Shown piece after piece: positions 17,028 to 24,715 of a stretch of 24,930 nucleotides of DNA (positions are counted from its first letter, which is position 1; each line of letters begins with the position of its first letter). Position numbers and translations under genes: made by a program. The notes under the pieces were generated by a model. The model was not told the origin of the DNA, did no database searches, and worked only from the letters and a program-made list of their open reading frames with translations. The DNA is from FEN-1297 sp964498065 (GTDB lineage: Bacteria; Bacteroidota; Ignavibacteria; Ignavibacteriales; Ignavibacteriaceae), in NCBI GenBank assembly GCA_964498065.1, contig CAZCFZ010000055.1:1-24930 (forward strand). The letters are read 5' to 3'.

Positions 17028-17684
17028 TTATTTTAATATTTTTCCCATTTTACCTGCTTGTTGAAAGAGTTCTTTTACTAGTATTAAATTATCATCAATA
17101 TTCTTAAAGCCTGCTTTCTTTAAACCTCTTGCAACCCAGGTATTACATGTATTAAATAAGTCGTATTTACCGTTGGCTTTATAAAAAATAATTTTCCCTC
17201 CTTCTTCTTTATCGTAAACAATTAATTTATGCTGTTTATTTCGATAATAATTATCATGAATATATTTGCACAACCTGTCTAATTGACTTTGGGTAAGTTT
17301 TATTTCAACTGCCTTATCGGAAGATTTTATATAATTATCAATTGATGAAAATAGACCTTCGATTCTAAGAGTGCTGGGAGTCGGGACAAAAAGAGCTTCC
17401 GCTGCAAGCACTAAATTAAAATCCGGATCTTGGTAAAAAGCCGAATCACCCCAGCCGACGTCTATATATTTAAAATCTTTAAAATATTTTATTTCCGGCC
17501 AGATGCTTGAGTCAATATCGCTTGTATTAAACACAATTCCGGTATGCCACATTTGCTTAACCAAATAAATTGTATATTTAGAAGAATCGATTTGGTTATT
17601 TGAAAGAGCAAAGCTTGATGCCGATAATGTTAAAATACATATTCCTATATTTAAGAAAAATTCTATTTTGTGAAAAGATTGCAT
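17028..17684 (-). CDS. DUF2459-family secreted protein
   Basis: The 218-residue product has an N-terminal hydrophobic signal (FFLNIGICILTLSASSFA). The body matches DUF2459: YLVKQMWHTGIVF near the start, WPEIKYFKDFKYIDVGWGDSAFYQ, and FNTCNTWVARGLKKAGF toward the C-terminus. The conserved His (WHTGI) and Cys (NTCNTW) resemble a His/Cys pair of NlpC/P60-like or papain-like hydrolases, but family function is not established. Probably periplasmic. The ATG at 17684 is preferred over the TTG three bases upstream. It converges with gdx, with only 13 bp between stop codons, and diverges from the NUDIX gene across the MITE-like element. Confidence 0.78.
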   Translation of the reverse strand: MQSFHKIEFFLNIGICILTLSASSFALSNNQIDSSKYTIYLVKQMWHTGIVFNTSDIDSSIWPEIKYFKDFKYIDVGWGDSAFYQDPDFNLVLAAEALFVPTPSTLRIEGLFSSIDNYIKSSDKAVEIKLTQSQLDRLCKYIHDNYYRNKQHKLIVYDKEEGGKIIFYKANGKYDLFNTCNTWVARGLKKAGFKNIDDNLILVKELFQQAGKMGKILK

Positions 17685-17741
17685 CAATGCATTTTTAATT
17701 TATTTTCAATTGAAATAAAACGAATTTAAATTTAATAAGAA

Positions 17742-17865
17742 ACTGAAGTTACGCGATTGTCATGCTGAACTCGATTCAGCATCTGAAAATAGCTTAATTA
17801 TGCAGATTCCGAATCAAGTTCGGAATGACAATGGCTGATTTTTTCTTGTTTTGCGTAACTTCAGT
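17742..17865. mobile_element. 124-bp MITE-like element with 13-bp terminal inverted repeats
   Basis: ACTGAAGTTACGC (17742-17754) and GCGTAACTTCAGT (17853-17865) are perfect 13-bp terminal inverted repeats. Inside, two 30-nt arms (17756-17785 and 17803-17832) are inverted copies identical at 25 of 30 positions. Each arm also folds on itself: ATGCTGAA/TTCAGCAT in the left, ATTCCGAA/TTCGGAAT in the right. The element has no ORF. A possible AA duplication flanks the ends. It lies in the divergent region between the DUF2459 and NUDIX genes and could carry or block promoters there. A non-autonomous transposon is the best reading; the family is not identified. Confidence 0.7.
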
Positions 17866-17891
17866 AAGTAAGTTAATTTTCTAGGTGAATT

Positions 17892-18368
17892 ATGGCTGGC
17901 GAAACTAGCGCAGGTTTATTGATGTACTCAGTAAAAAATGAGAAACTAAAAGTTTTTTTAGTCCATCCTGGAGGTCTGTTCTTTAAAAATAAGGATGATG
18001 GATTCTGGAGTATTCCTAAAGGACTTATAGAAAAAAATGAAGAATACCTTCAGACTGCGATCAGAGAATTTAAAGAAGAAACCGGAATTACATCTGAAGG
18101 AGAATATTTGCCTTTAAGTTCAATTAAACAGAAGAACGGAAAAGTTGTTTATGCATGGGCTTTTAAAACAGAAAATGATGAACAGCATTTTATAAAAAGT
18201 AATACATTTAAGCTAGAATGGCCTCCTAAATCGGGAAAGATCCAGGAATTTCCGGAAATAGATAAAGCCGAATTTTTTACAGTCGAAGCTGCTAAAAAGA
18301 AAATAAATGAAGCACAGATAGAACTTATTACCAGGCTTGAAAAACATTTAAAGTCGAAATTAATTTAA
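17892..18368 (+). CDS. NUDIX hydrolase (COG4119-like)
   Basis: The 158-residue product has a complete NUDIX box. It runs from Gly44 through Glu50 to REFKEETGI, matching G-x5-E-x7-RE-U-x-EE-x-G-U, with the Mg-binding Glu residues intact. The N-terminus (SAGLLMYSVKN...VFLVHPGGLFFKNKDDGFWSIPKG) matches the COG4119-type group of predicted NTP pyrophosphohydrolases. It would cleave a nucleoside diphosphate linked to another group; the substrate is unknown. AGGTG at 17883-17887 precedes the ATG closely. The gene starts 26 bp after the MITE-like element, so its promoter may lie in or across that element. Confidence 0.9.
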   Translation: MAGETSAGLLMYSVKNEKLKVFLVHPGGLFFKNKDDGFWSIPKGLIEKNEEYLQTAIREFKEETGITSEGEYLPLSSIKQKNGKVVYAWAFKTENDEQHFIKSNTFKLEWPPKSGKIQEFPEIDKAEFFTVEAAKKKINEAQIELITRLEKHLKSKLI

Positions 18369-18426
18369 ATTAAAATAAGAATAGTTTTTTATCTTAAGCA
18401 TAAATTTTAAATTCTATGGAGAAACC

Positions 18427-19413
18427 ATGAAAAATATAGTGTTTACATTCTTAACCTTTCTTTTCTTTGTAGCTTTCCAATTTACTGGTGTATCAAAGGA
18501 AAAAGTTTTATCCCATAAAACAAATAAATATACAATTGTAATTCATGGCGGAGCAGGAACAATTAGTAAAGATTTACCTGATTCGGTTAAACAGGCATAT
18601 ATTAAATCATTAAAGGAAGCACTTATAATAGGAAAAGATATACTTGCTAAAGGCGGTTCAAGCCTGGATGCCTGCGAAAAAGTGCTAAGATATTTTGAAA
18701 ATAATCCCAAGTTTAATGCCGGTAAAGGAGCAGTATATACTTCTGTAGGTACACATGAGATGGATGCTTCAATTATGAATGGAAAAGATTTATCGTGCGG
18801 GGCGGTTGCCGGAGTGGAACATGTACCTCATCCGATTTCTTTAGCGCGTTTGGTTATGGAGAAAACTCCGCATGTATTACTCGCTTATCAGGGCGCAGAA
18901 GAATTTGCAAAGAAAATGGGGATTAAGCTTGTACCTCAGAGTTATTTTGATACTCCTGAAAGATTAAAACAGCTTAAAGAATATCAGAAAAAATTAGAGG
19001 AAGGAAAACACGGAACAGTGGGCTGCGTCGCTTTGGATGAATATGGAAATTTAGCAGCGGCTACTTCTACCGGAGGTATGACAAATAAAATGCCGGGCAG
19101 GATAGGAGATTCTCCATTAATAGGAGACGGTACTTATGCAAATAATAAAACCTGCGCAGTTTCTTGCACCGGCTGGGGTGAAAAATTTATTAAACATACC
19201 GTCGCATTTAATGTCTCTGCATTAATGGAGTATAAAGGAATGTCACTTAAAGATGCTGCCGATCAAATTATATATAAGGTATTACAGCCTGGCGACGGCG
19301 GTCTTATCGCTGTTGATAAGGATGGTAATTATACTATGCCTTTCAGCACGGAGGGAATGTTTAGAGGTGTAGCAACTTCAACAGGGACTTTTAAAGTAGC
19401 AATTTGGAAATGA
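18427..19413 (+). CDS. Secreted isoaspartyl peptidase / L-asparaginase (Ntn hydrolase)
   Basis: The 328-residue product is a plant-type asparaginase (threonine N-terminal nucleophile family) behind an N-terminal signal peptide (about residues 1-23). Motifs are VIHGGAGTI, NPKFNAGKGAVYT, MDASIMNGKDLSCGAVAGVEHV, and the autocleavage site KHGTVGC. Thr197 there would become the N-terminal nucleophile of the beta chain. TSTGGMTNKMPGRIGDSPLIGDGTYA follows and binds substrate. The enzyme hydrolyses beta-aspartyl dipeptides and asparagine, releasing aspartate; location is probably periplasmic. GGAG at 18418-18421 precedes the ATG. The downstream DinB-like gene begins 20 bp after its stop codon, so the two may share a transcript. 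Confidence 0.92.
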   Translation: MKNIVFTFLTFLFFVAFQFTGVSKEKVLSHKTNKYTIVIHGGAGTISKDLPDSVKQAYIKSLKEALIIGKDILAKGGSSLDACEKVLRYFENNPKFNAGKGAVYTSVGTHEMDASIMNGKDLSCGAVAGVEHVPHPISLARLVMEKTPHVLLAYQGAEEFAKKMGIKLVPQSYFDTPERLKQLKEYQKKLEEGKHGTVGCVALDEYGNLAAATSTGGMTNKMPGRIGDSPLIGDGTYANNKTCAVSCTGWGEKFIKHTVAFNVSALMEYKGMSLKDAADQIIYKVLQPGDGGLIAVDKDGNYTMPFSTEGMFRGVATSTGTFKVAIWK

Positions 19414-19433
19414 TTTATAAAAAAGGAGTTTAT

Positions 19434-19949
19434 ATGGAACGGCCTAAACAAAACGAATATGCACCTTACTATGAAACATATATTAAACAATTAGCTGGGA
19501 ATGATATTATAAAGATACTTACAAATCAGCTTGGAAGAACTGTTGATTTTTTCAAATCAATTAATGAAGATAAAGGCAATTATGCTTATGCAGAGGGGAA
19601 GTGGAGCATTAAAGAGGTATTAGGACATATGATTGATACGGAAAGAGTTTTCAGCTATCGGGCATTATGTATTGCCAGAGGAGAACAACAACAGCTTCCA
19701 GGATTTGAACAGGATGAATATGTTAAAACAGCGCAATTTAATAAAAGAACTCTTTCGAGTTTAGTAAATGATTATAAACTTACAAGAGAAGCAGATATTG
19801 CATTATTTAAAAGCTTTGATGAAGAATCGATTGGAAGATGGGGGACAGCAAGTAATAACAAAGTAACCGTGAGGGCTATAATGTTTATAATTGCCGGACA
19901 TGAAGAACATCATATAAATATTTTAAAAGAAAAATATATTAAACTTTGA
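19434..19949 (+). CDS. DinB/YfiT-like putative metal-dependent protein
   Basis: The 171-residue helical protein is of the DinB superfamily. The characteristic metal triad is visible: His65 in VLGHMIDTERVFSYR and the HxxxH pair His156/His160 in AGHEEHHINIL. WSIKEVLGHMIDTE is the family hallmark. Members include thiol transferases (bacillithiol/mycothiol) and uncharacterised proteins, so the reaction cannot be named. It has no signal peptide. The ATG at 19434 is chosen because AAGGAG lies at 19423-19428; the longer reading frame overlaps the upstream asparaginase gene and lacks a ribosome site. Spacing suggests a short operon with that gene. Confidence 0.85.
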   Translation: MERPKQNEYAPYYETYIKQLAGNDIIKILTNQLGRTVDFFKSINEDKGNYAYAEGKWSIKEVLGHMIDTERVFSYRALCIARGEQQQLPGFEQDEYVKTAQFNKRTLSSLVNDYKLTREADIALFKSFDEESIGRWGTASNNKVTVRAIMFIIAGHEEHHINILKEKYIKL

Positions 19950-20209
19950 TTACTCTCGAGTATAATTATTAATCCTTATCTTATTAAAATTCTTAAACTA
20001 ATTTGTAATAAGTAGATTAAATTCAAATCATTAGCATAATAAAAAATTATTTTATTGCTATTATTTTTTTTTAAAATATTATCTTTCAAAGATGTTGAAT
20101 TTCCCCAAAGGGGAAAAATCATTCAGCCGGGGGTAATACCCCCGGATAAAAGATTAAATTGAGAGAGTAGTAACTCTGAAAGAGTTACATAAGTAAAAGG
20201 GAGGGAAAT

Positions 20210-20665
20210 ATGCCTCAGTCGCTTGCAAACATTTTAGTTCATATAATTTTTTCGACCAAAAATCGCTATCCTTTTCTATTAGATGAAGCTATTCGTAATG
20301 AAATGCATGCATATCTTGGTGGGATATGCAATAACTTGAATTGTCCGGTGCTTTTGGTGGGAGGGATATATGATCACGTCCATATTTTATTTAATCTTTC
20401 AAGGAATATACAAACAGCAAAATTAATAGGAGAAGTAAAACGAGAATCTTCTAAATGGGTAAAGACGAAAGGAGGTATGCTGGAAAAGTTTGGATGGCAA
20501 AATGGTTATGGAGCCTTTTCAGTTGGTAAATCTGAAATAGAAAAGGTAAAGGCTTATATATTAAATCAAGAAGAACACCATAGAAAGAAGACTTTTCAGG
20601 ATGAATTAAGACAATTTCTGATAGAATATAAAATAGAATTTGATGAACGATATATATGGGAATAG
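20210..20665 (+). CDS. tnpA: IS200/IS605-family Y1 (HUH) transposase
   Basis: The 151-residue product is a single-domain TnpA that cuts and joins single-stranded DNA at hairpin-marked ends. The HUH metal motif is His56-Val57-His58 in GGIYDHVHIL. The nucleophile is predicted as Tyr116 in VKAYILNQEEHHRKKTF, with Gln120 four residues later, the spacing seen in IS608 TnpA. The C-terminal EFDERYIWE is typical of this subgroup. Length is normal and no damage is visible, so it may be active or maintained. Strong SD AGGGAGGG (20198-20205) precedes the ATG. It is the only complete gene in the window that stops with TAG. Alternatively it could be a RAYT-like housekeeping transposase serving dispersed hairpins. 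Confidence 0.93.
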   Translation: MPQSLANILVHIIFSTKNRYPFLLDEAIRNEMHAYLGGICNNLNCPVLLVGGIYDHVHILFNLSRNIQTAKLIGEVKRESSKWVKTKGGMLEKFGWQNGYGAFSVGKSEIEKVKAYILNQEEHHRKKTFQDELRQFLIEYKIEFDERYIWE

Positions 20666-20720
20666 TTTTTTTATTTCACCCTTACAGGGTTTCAGGAAAC
20701 ACTACTGATTAAATTAAAAA

Positions 20721-20743
20721 ACCGGGACGATGTCCCGGTCTTT
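20721..20743 (+). terminator. Possible terminator at the right end of the tnpA element
   Basis: ACCGGGAC/GTCCCGGT with a GAT loop is an 8-bp GC-rich stem preceded by an A-run and followed by CTTT. It could end tnpA transcription as well as serve as an element-end hairpin. The T-tract is short, so the terminator role is tentative. Confidence 0.35.
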
Positions 20744-20888
20744 AATATTAAACCCCTTTGGGGTAAAATAAAGAAAGAAGAAAAAATAGTATAGAGTAAA
20801 TTTGAGAATCGTCTTGCATGAAATTTTCTTGAAATCTATAAAATGAAAATTTTTTTTATATTTCTTCACTAAGATAATCCACGAAGCT

Positions 20889-22166
20889 TTAAATTATTTT
20901 ATGAATCTCTTCTATTATTTTACCGGATGCTCCCAGATTCTCCTGAACATATTCATGAGAAATTTTACCCATTTTCTTCCTTAGGTTTTCATCTGAGAAA
21001 AGCTTTCTAAACTGCCTATACGCATCGCTTCTGTTTTTGATTTCTATAGCTCCGCCGCGTTGTAATAACTGCCGGGATTCCTGCGAATTTTCATTTTTAG
21101 GTCCGAATAAAACCGGGATTCCATAAACTGCTGCTTCCAATACATTATGAATTCCCTGCTTAAAACTTCCTCCGATATATGCTGCATCTGCATAAGTGTA
21201 TAATGTTAGCAATATCCCTATTGAATCTATAATAATTACTCTTTCCCCTTTGTAATTATTTAAAAATGAAAACCTGATTGTACTTAACTTTCCCGAAAAT
21301 TCATTTTCAATTTTTTCAAGGTGAATAAGCGTCGGCTCGTGAGGTGCAATTAATAAAATTAAATCCTTTTCATATTTTGTAAGTTTTAAAAAAGCCGAAA
21401 GTATAACTTCTTCGTCTGCTTCCCATGTACTGCCCGCGACTAAAATCTTTTTGCCTTTTAGTATATCTTCTTTAATAAGATTTCTTTCATTTGCAGATAT
21501 GCTTCTTTGATAAACCCTGTCGAATCTGGTATCTCCGACAACCTGGAGCTGTTTATCGGTACACCCGAAAGATTTAAATCCTTTTGAGTCGGCTTCAGTC
21601 ACTGTTAATATTCTGGAAATATCTTTATATAAAATTTTATGGAAGTTTTTTATAAAGATCAGTTTTCTTGATGAGTTGCTTTTCATTGTTGCATCTACAA
21701 TGTACAACGGAATCCTAAATTTTTTTATTGCCCAAACGTGATTAGGCCAAATATCATATCTCATCATTACAGCAAGGCTAGGCCTGACTATTGTAATAAA
21801 TCTTATGGCATTTGAATAAGTGTCAAAAGGTATATAAGAAATAAGATCGGCATACGGGTATTTTCTGGAATTTTCATAACCGGAAGGAGAGAAGAAAGTA
21901 ACAAGAATATTTATATTTTTATCTTTTTTTAATTCGGAAATTATAGGTTTTGCCTGTTCAAATTCACCCAAAGATGAAGAATGGAACCAGACAAGTTTTT
22001 TAGTTTTATCTAATGGGGCCGCATTAAGTATGAGCTCCTCGAAAATCCTTTTCCTTCCTTTTATCCCCCTTTTAACTTTCTTATTAAAAAATCCTGCTGC
22101 ATGTATTATAATAAACAGACAGGGTATAACGACAAAATTATATAATATAACCCAAATAGTTTTCAT
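20889..22166 (-). CDS. waaA: 3-deoxy-D-manno-octulosonic acid (Kdo) transferase
   Basis: The 425-residue GT30 enzyme adds Kdo from CMP-Kdo to lipid A precursor at the cytoplasmic face of the inner membrane. One N-terminal membrane segment (about residues 4-26) anchors it. Motifs are FHSSSLGEFEQAKP with the catalytic-base Glu68, MRYDIWPN, VVGDTRFDRV, AGSTWEADEE, APHEP, and GGSFKQGIHNVLEAAVYGIPVLFGP in the donor-binding half. Its ATG overlaps the stop codon of the upstream GT9 gene as TAATG (minus strand, 22164-22168), showing translational coupling. Number of Kdo residues added cannot be told. It shows that the organism makes lipopolysaccharide. Confidence 0.95.
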   Translation of the reverse strand: MKTIWVILYNFVVIPCLFIIIHAAGFFNKKVKRGIKGRKRIFEELILNAAPLDKTKKLVWFHSSSLGEFEQAKPIISELKKDKNINILVTFFSPSGYENSRKYPYADLISYIPFDTYSNAIRFITIVRPSLAVMMRYDIWPNHVWAIKKFRIPLYIVDATMKSNSSRKLIFIKNFHKILYKDISRILTVTEADSKGFKSFGCTDKQLQVVGDTRFDRVYQRSISANERNLIKEDILKGKKILVAGSTWEADEEVILSAFLKLTKYEKDLILLIAPHEPTLIHLEKIENEFSGKLSTIRFSFLNNYKGERVIIIDSIGILLTLYTYADAAYIGGSFKQGIHNVLEAAVYGIPVLFGPKNENSQESRQLLQRGGAIEIKNRSDAYRQFRKLFSDENLRKKMGKISHEYVQENLGASGKIIEEIHKII

Positions 22167-23152
22167 TAAGTATTTAAAATCATTTTAAGTTTGTTAAATG
22201 CCGTTTCAGGCGAAAGCTCAAGCATACATTTAAAATGTTTCTTGGGGCAGCTTTCCCTGCCGATATGTGAACACGGCCGGCATGTTAAAGAATTATTTTC
22301 TAATAATATATTTTTGTTTTTATAAGGAGCAAAACCAAATTCACGTACGGTTGATCCGAAGAAAACAAGCACCGGAATTTTTAATGCACATGCAACATGC
22401 ATATACCCGGAGTCGTTGCATACAATAGCCGAGCATTTTTTCATATCCGCTGCTGTTTGGAATAAGTTGTCATCATTACATAAATTTATGGAATTCTCAA
22501 TCTTACTTGATATTCTGCTGCATGTTTGTTTATCATCCTTTCCGCCGAATAAAACAACCTTGTAATTATTCCCTGATAAAATATTTCCCAGTTTAATATA
22601 ATATTCTTCCGGCCACATTTTTGTAAAATGCCTGGAACCAGGTGCGATACCTATATAATTTAGTCCATCTTTAAGCTGTGAATTTATTCCTTCGGGTAAA
22701 AATAAATCAAGTCCTTCATCATCCAAGCGAAAACCATCAAGCGAATGTGCATATCGTTCGGGAATTAAAGGCAGATTTTTCAATTTATTTATTTTAAAAT
22801 GAACAAGTACGAATTTTTCAAAAGTTTTTTTGTTGAAACTTACGGCAGGAGCCTTCAAGGCTCTTTTTATTTCTGCCGACCTGAAATTGTTTTGAAGATC
22901 TATAATAAAATCATAATTATGTTTTTTTAACTCGTCAAAAAGTAAATCTTTCTGATTAGCATCGTAAGAAAAAATTCTAGCAATATAAGGATTATGAAAA
23001 AGAAGATTCTTGTATTGTCCTTTCAAAATAAAATCTATTTCTAATTTAGGAAATTGCTTTTTTAAAGAACGGATGAAAGGGGTAGTTAATAATATATCAC
23101 CCAGTGAACTGAGCCTGATTATAGCAAGTTTTTTAATTTTACTTAAGTCCAA
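22166..23152 (-). CDS. GT9 glycosyltransferase, probable LPS heptosyltransferase
   Basis: The 328-residue GT9 (ADP-heptose:LPS heptosyltransferase family) enzyme has AIIRLSSLGDILLTTPFI at the N-terminus with the conserved catalytic Asp (about residue 19). GIAPGSRHFTKMWP binds donor, and NDSGYMHVACALKIPVLVFFGST follows. The Cys-rich C-terminal stretch (CRPCSHIGRESCPKKHFKCM) is common in FCB-group members. It probably adds the first core heptose after Kdo, in keeping with its coupling to waaA. The start is TTG at 23152: no in-frame ATG lies near, and starting later would cut into the first conserved strand. Which heptosyltransferase number it represents is uncertain, so no symbol is given. Confidence 0.9.
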   Translation of the reverse strand: MDLSKIKKLAIIRLSSLGDILLTTPFIRSLKKQFPKLEIDFILKGQYKNLLFHNPYIARIFSYDANQKDLLFDELKKHNYDFIIDLQNNFRSAEIKRALKAPAVSFNKKTFEKFVLVHFKINKLKNLPLIPERYAHSLDGFRLDDEGLDLFLPEGINSQLKDGLNYIGIAPGSRHFTKMWPEEYYIKLGNILSGNNYKVVLFGGKDDKQTCSRISSKIENSINLCNDDNLFQTAADMKKCSAIVCNDSGYMHVACALKIPVLVFFGSTVREFGFAPYKNKNILLENNSLTCRPCSHIGRESCPKKHFKCMLELSPETAFNKLKMILNT

Positions 23153-23189
23153 ATATTTATGACTATCCCAAAATCTTCAAAAAACACTG

Positions 23190-23197
23190 CAAATTTA
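23190..23197 (-). promoter_or_regulatory. Candidate TAnnTTTG -7 box for the LPS operon
   Basis: On the minus strand this reads TAAATTTG, the Bacteroidota-type -7 element, 38 bp before the TTG start of the GT9 gene. No good -33 TTTG stands at the expected distance, so the call rests on one box and position. Confidence 0.25.
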
Positions 23198-23228
23198 GTT
23201 AAATAGTTGTTTTACTTCCACTTAATTA

Positions 23229-23259
23229 TTGAAGTTTAGCACATTCTGGTTTATTTTTG
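23229..23259 (+). promoter_or_regulatory. Candidate Bacteroidota-type promoter of the small unknown gene
   Basis: TTG at 23229-23231 (ATTG in context) is followed after 20 nt by TATTTTTG at 23252-23259. This matches TTTG-N19-21-TAnnTTTG used by the primary sigma factor in Bacteroidota. It lies 25 bp upstream of the ATG at 23285, and GAGG (23273-23276) falls between, as expected. Confidence 0.4.
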
Positions 23260-23284
23260 CAAAGACATTTTTGAGGAAAAAGTT

Positions 23285-23557
23285 ATGGCTACATTATCTC
23301 CTCCGGCAGTAAAAGAAACTCCGGAAGATTCAATAGAAAAAAAAGTTTACACTATTGTTGAAGGCCTTAGTCAATACCTTCCGATTGTAAACGATAGAAA
23401 TCGCCTTGGTTTTGCTTTATACAAGTATGTTTTAGGCGAAGGCGATAATCCGACAGTTACTATTAAATCTGCTAAAGTAAAAATTGAGGGAATAACACTT
23501 AAGGAATTAGCAGATAAAATTGCTCTCGAGATTGAAAAAATTAAACCGGGAAAATAA
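23285..23557 (+). CDS. Small protein of unknown function
   Basis: The 90-residue product is not recognised. It has a short flexible, Pro-rich N-terminus (MATLSPPAVKETPED), a probable helix (SIEKKVYTIVEGLSQYLPIV), a middle segment with NRLGFALYKYVLGEG, beta-rich TVTIKSAKVKIEGITL, and a Lys/Glu-rich terminal helix. There is no signal peptide, membrane segment or Cys. GAGGAAAAA precedes the ATG and a good promoter candidate lies upstream, so it is very probably a real, independently transcribed gene. It is divergent from the LPS operon and convergent with fbp. No function is proposed. Confidence 0.7.
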   Translation: MATLSPPAVKETPEDSIEKKVYTIVEGLSQYLPIVNDRNRLGFALYKYVLGEGDNPTVTIKSAKVKIEGITLKELADKIALEIEKIKPGK

Positions 23558-23577
23558 ATTTTTAAGTTATTGTAATG

Positions 23578-23615
23578 CCGAACTTATTCCTTATATAGTA
23601 AAATAATAAGTCCGG
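23578..23615. terminator. Inverted repeat between convergent genes, possible terminator
   Basis: CCGAACTTATT (23578-23588) pairs with AATAAGTCCGG (23605-23615) with one mismatch. It lies in the gap between the convergent small gene and fbp. There is no clear U-tract on either side, so a bidirectional terminator is plausible but not shown. Confidence 0.35.
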
Positions 23616-23671
23616 TATAATATATTCTTTAAATCATTTATTTAATAGTCGTAGACACATTTATGAAACAT

Positions 23672-24715
23672 TCAGGATTTGTTGCCAATGTAAACATCGC
23701 TGCCTACTTCTTCCTTCTGCATAAATGATTCAACCGTCTTAACATCTTCTTCGCTGCCGATAAATACCGGAGTCCTTTCGTGCAGATTCTTTGGCACGAT
23801 TTCCAGGATTCTCTTTTTACCGTTTGTTGCTCTTCCGCCTGCTGCTTCCACAATGAACGCCATAGGGTTGCATTCATACATCAACCTAAGTTTGCCTTTA
23901 GGACTTCTTGAATCCGACGGGTACATAAATATCCCGCCGTAAAGAAGATTCCGGTGAATATCCGCAACCATTGAACCGATATACCTGGAGGAATATGGTC
24001 TTTCTGTTTTTACATCTTCTTCCTGCAAATACTTAATGTACTTTTTTAATCCGGGGTGCTAGTAAAAGTAATTTCCCTCATTGATACTGTAAATTCTTGA
24101 TTTCTTAGGTATTTTGATATTCTCGTGAGATAACAAAAATTCTCCGAATGCAGGATCTAGTGTAAATCCATGAACACCCTCGCCGGTACTGTAAACTAAA
24201 ATAGTGCTTGAACCGTAAACGACATAACCTGCTGCAATTTGTTTGTACCCTTGCTGCAGGCAATCCTCCAGTGTGCCCGGCTGACCATCCGGGGAAATGC
24301 GTCTGTATATGGAAAATATTGTTCCGATGCTTATATTAACATCGATGTTTGATGAGCCGTCAAGCGGATCGAAAAGAAGAACATACTTGCCGACTTTGTA
24401 AGGTGAAGGGATATGAATAATATCTTCTTCCTCTTCCGAAGCCATAACGCATAAATGCCCGCCGTGTTCCATTGCTCTTAACAGCATATCATGAGCAAAA
24501 ATGTCGAGCTTTTTAACTTTTTCTCCGTGAACATTATTATCGCCGGTAAATCCTAATATATCGGCGAGTCCGGCTTTATTTACTTCCAGTGAAATTACTT
24601 TAGCTGCTAAGGATAAATCGGATAGAAGTTTTGACAGTTCGCCGGTTGCTTCAGGATGTCTTTTTTCCCCTTCTATAATATGTCGCGCCAATGTCATGAA
24701 TCTCATTTCAGACAT
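23672..24715 (-). pseudogene. fbp: Class I fructose-1,6-bisphosphatase interrupted by one amber codon
   Basis: Read through, the frame gives a 347-residue class I FBPase, near the usual length. It would convert fructose-1,6-bisphosphate to fructose-6-phosphate in gluconeogenesis. Residues 1-218 hold ASEEEED, FDPLDGSSNIDVNISIGTIFSI (metal-binding Asp and Glu residues) and end at YSINEGNYFY. Codon 219 is TAG (24059-24061). The same frame then continues as HPGLKKYIKYLQEED, RPYSSRYIGSMVADIHRNLLYGGIFMYP and YECNPMAF, all expected parts of the family. Everything else is intact, and GGAGGG precedes the ATG at 24715. The truncated product would lack the sugar-phosphate-binding Tyr/Arg residues and the last metal Glu (YECNP), so it should be inactive unless TAG is read through. 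A TTG at 24028 has no ribosome site, so two separate genes are unlikely. A fresh nonsense mutation or sequencing error is the simplest explanation. Confidence 0.9.

Larger units (their letters stand above)
20100..20764 (+). mobile_element. IS200-type element bracketed by mirror-ordered hairpins
   Basis: A single tnpA gene sits between two hairpin groups. Left: TTTCCCC/GGGGAAA around AAA (20100-20116), CCGGGGGTAATACCCCCGG (20127-20145) and GTAACTCTGAAAGAGTTAC (20170-20188). Right: ACCCTTACAGGGT (20678-20690), GTTTCAGGAAAC (20689-20700), ACCGGGACGATGTCCCGGT (20721-20739) and ACCCCTTTGGGGT (20752-20764). The outermost pair is inverted (CCCCAAAGGGG versus CCCCTTTGGGG). The second pair shares CCGGG/CCCGG stems. 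The innermost left hairpin read in reverse and GTTTCAGGAAAC share TTTCAG. About 665 bp fits IS200-group size. The ends are set by the hairpins; no target duplication is expected for this class, so exact boundaries are uncertain. Confidence 0.7.

Noticed and set aside
23672..24028. C-terminal FBPase segment as a separate gene
   Set aside because: It is in the same frame as the upstream part, starts only at a TTG without a ribosome site, and lacks the catalytic N-terminal half.
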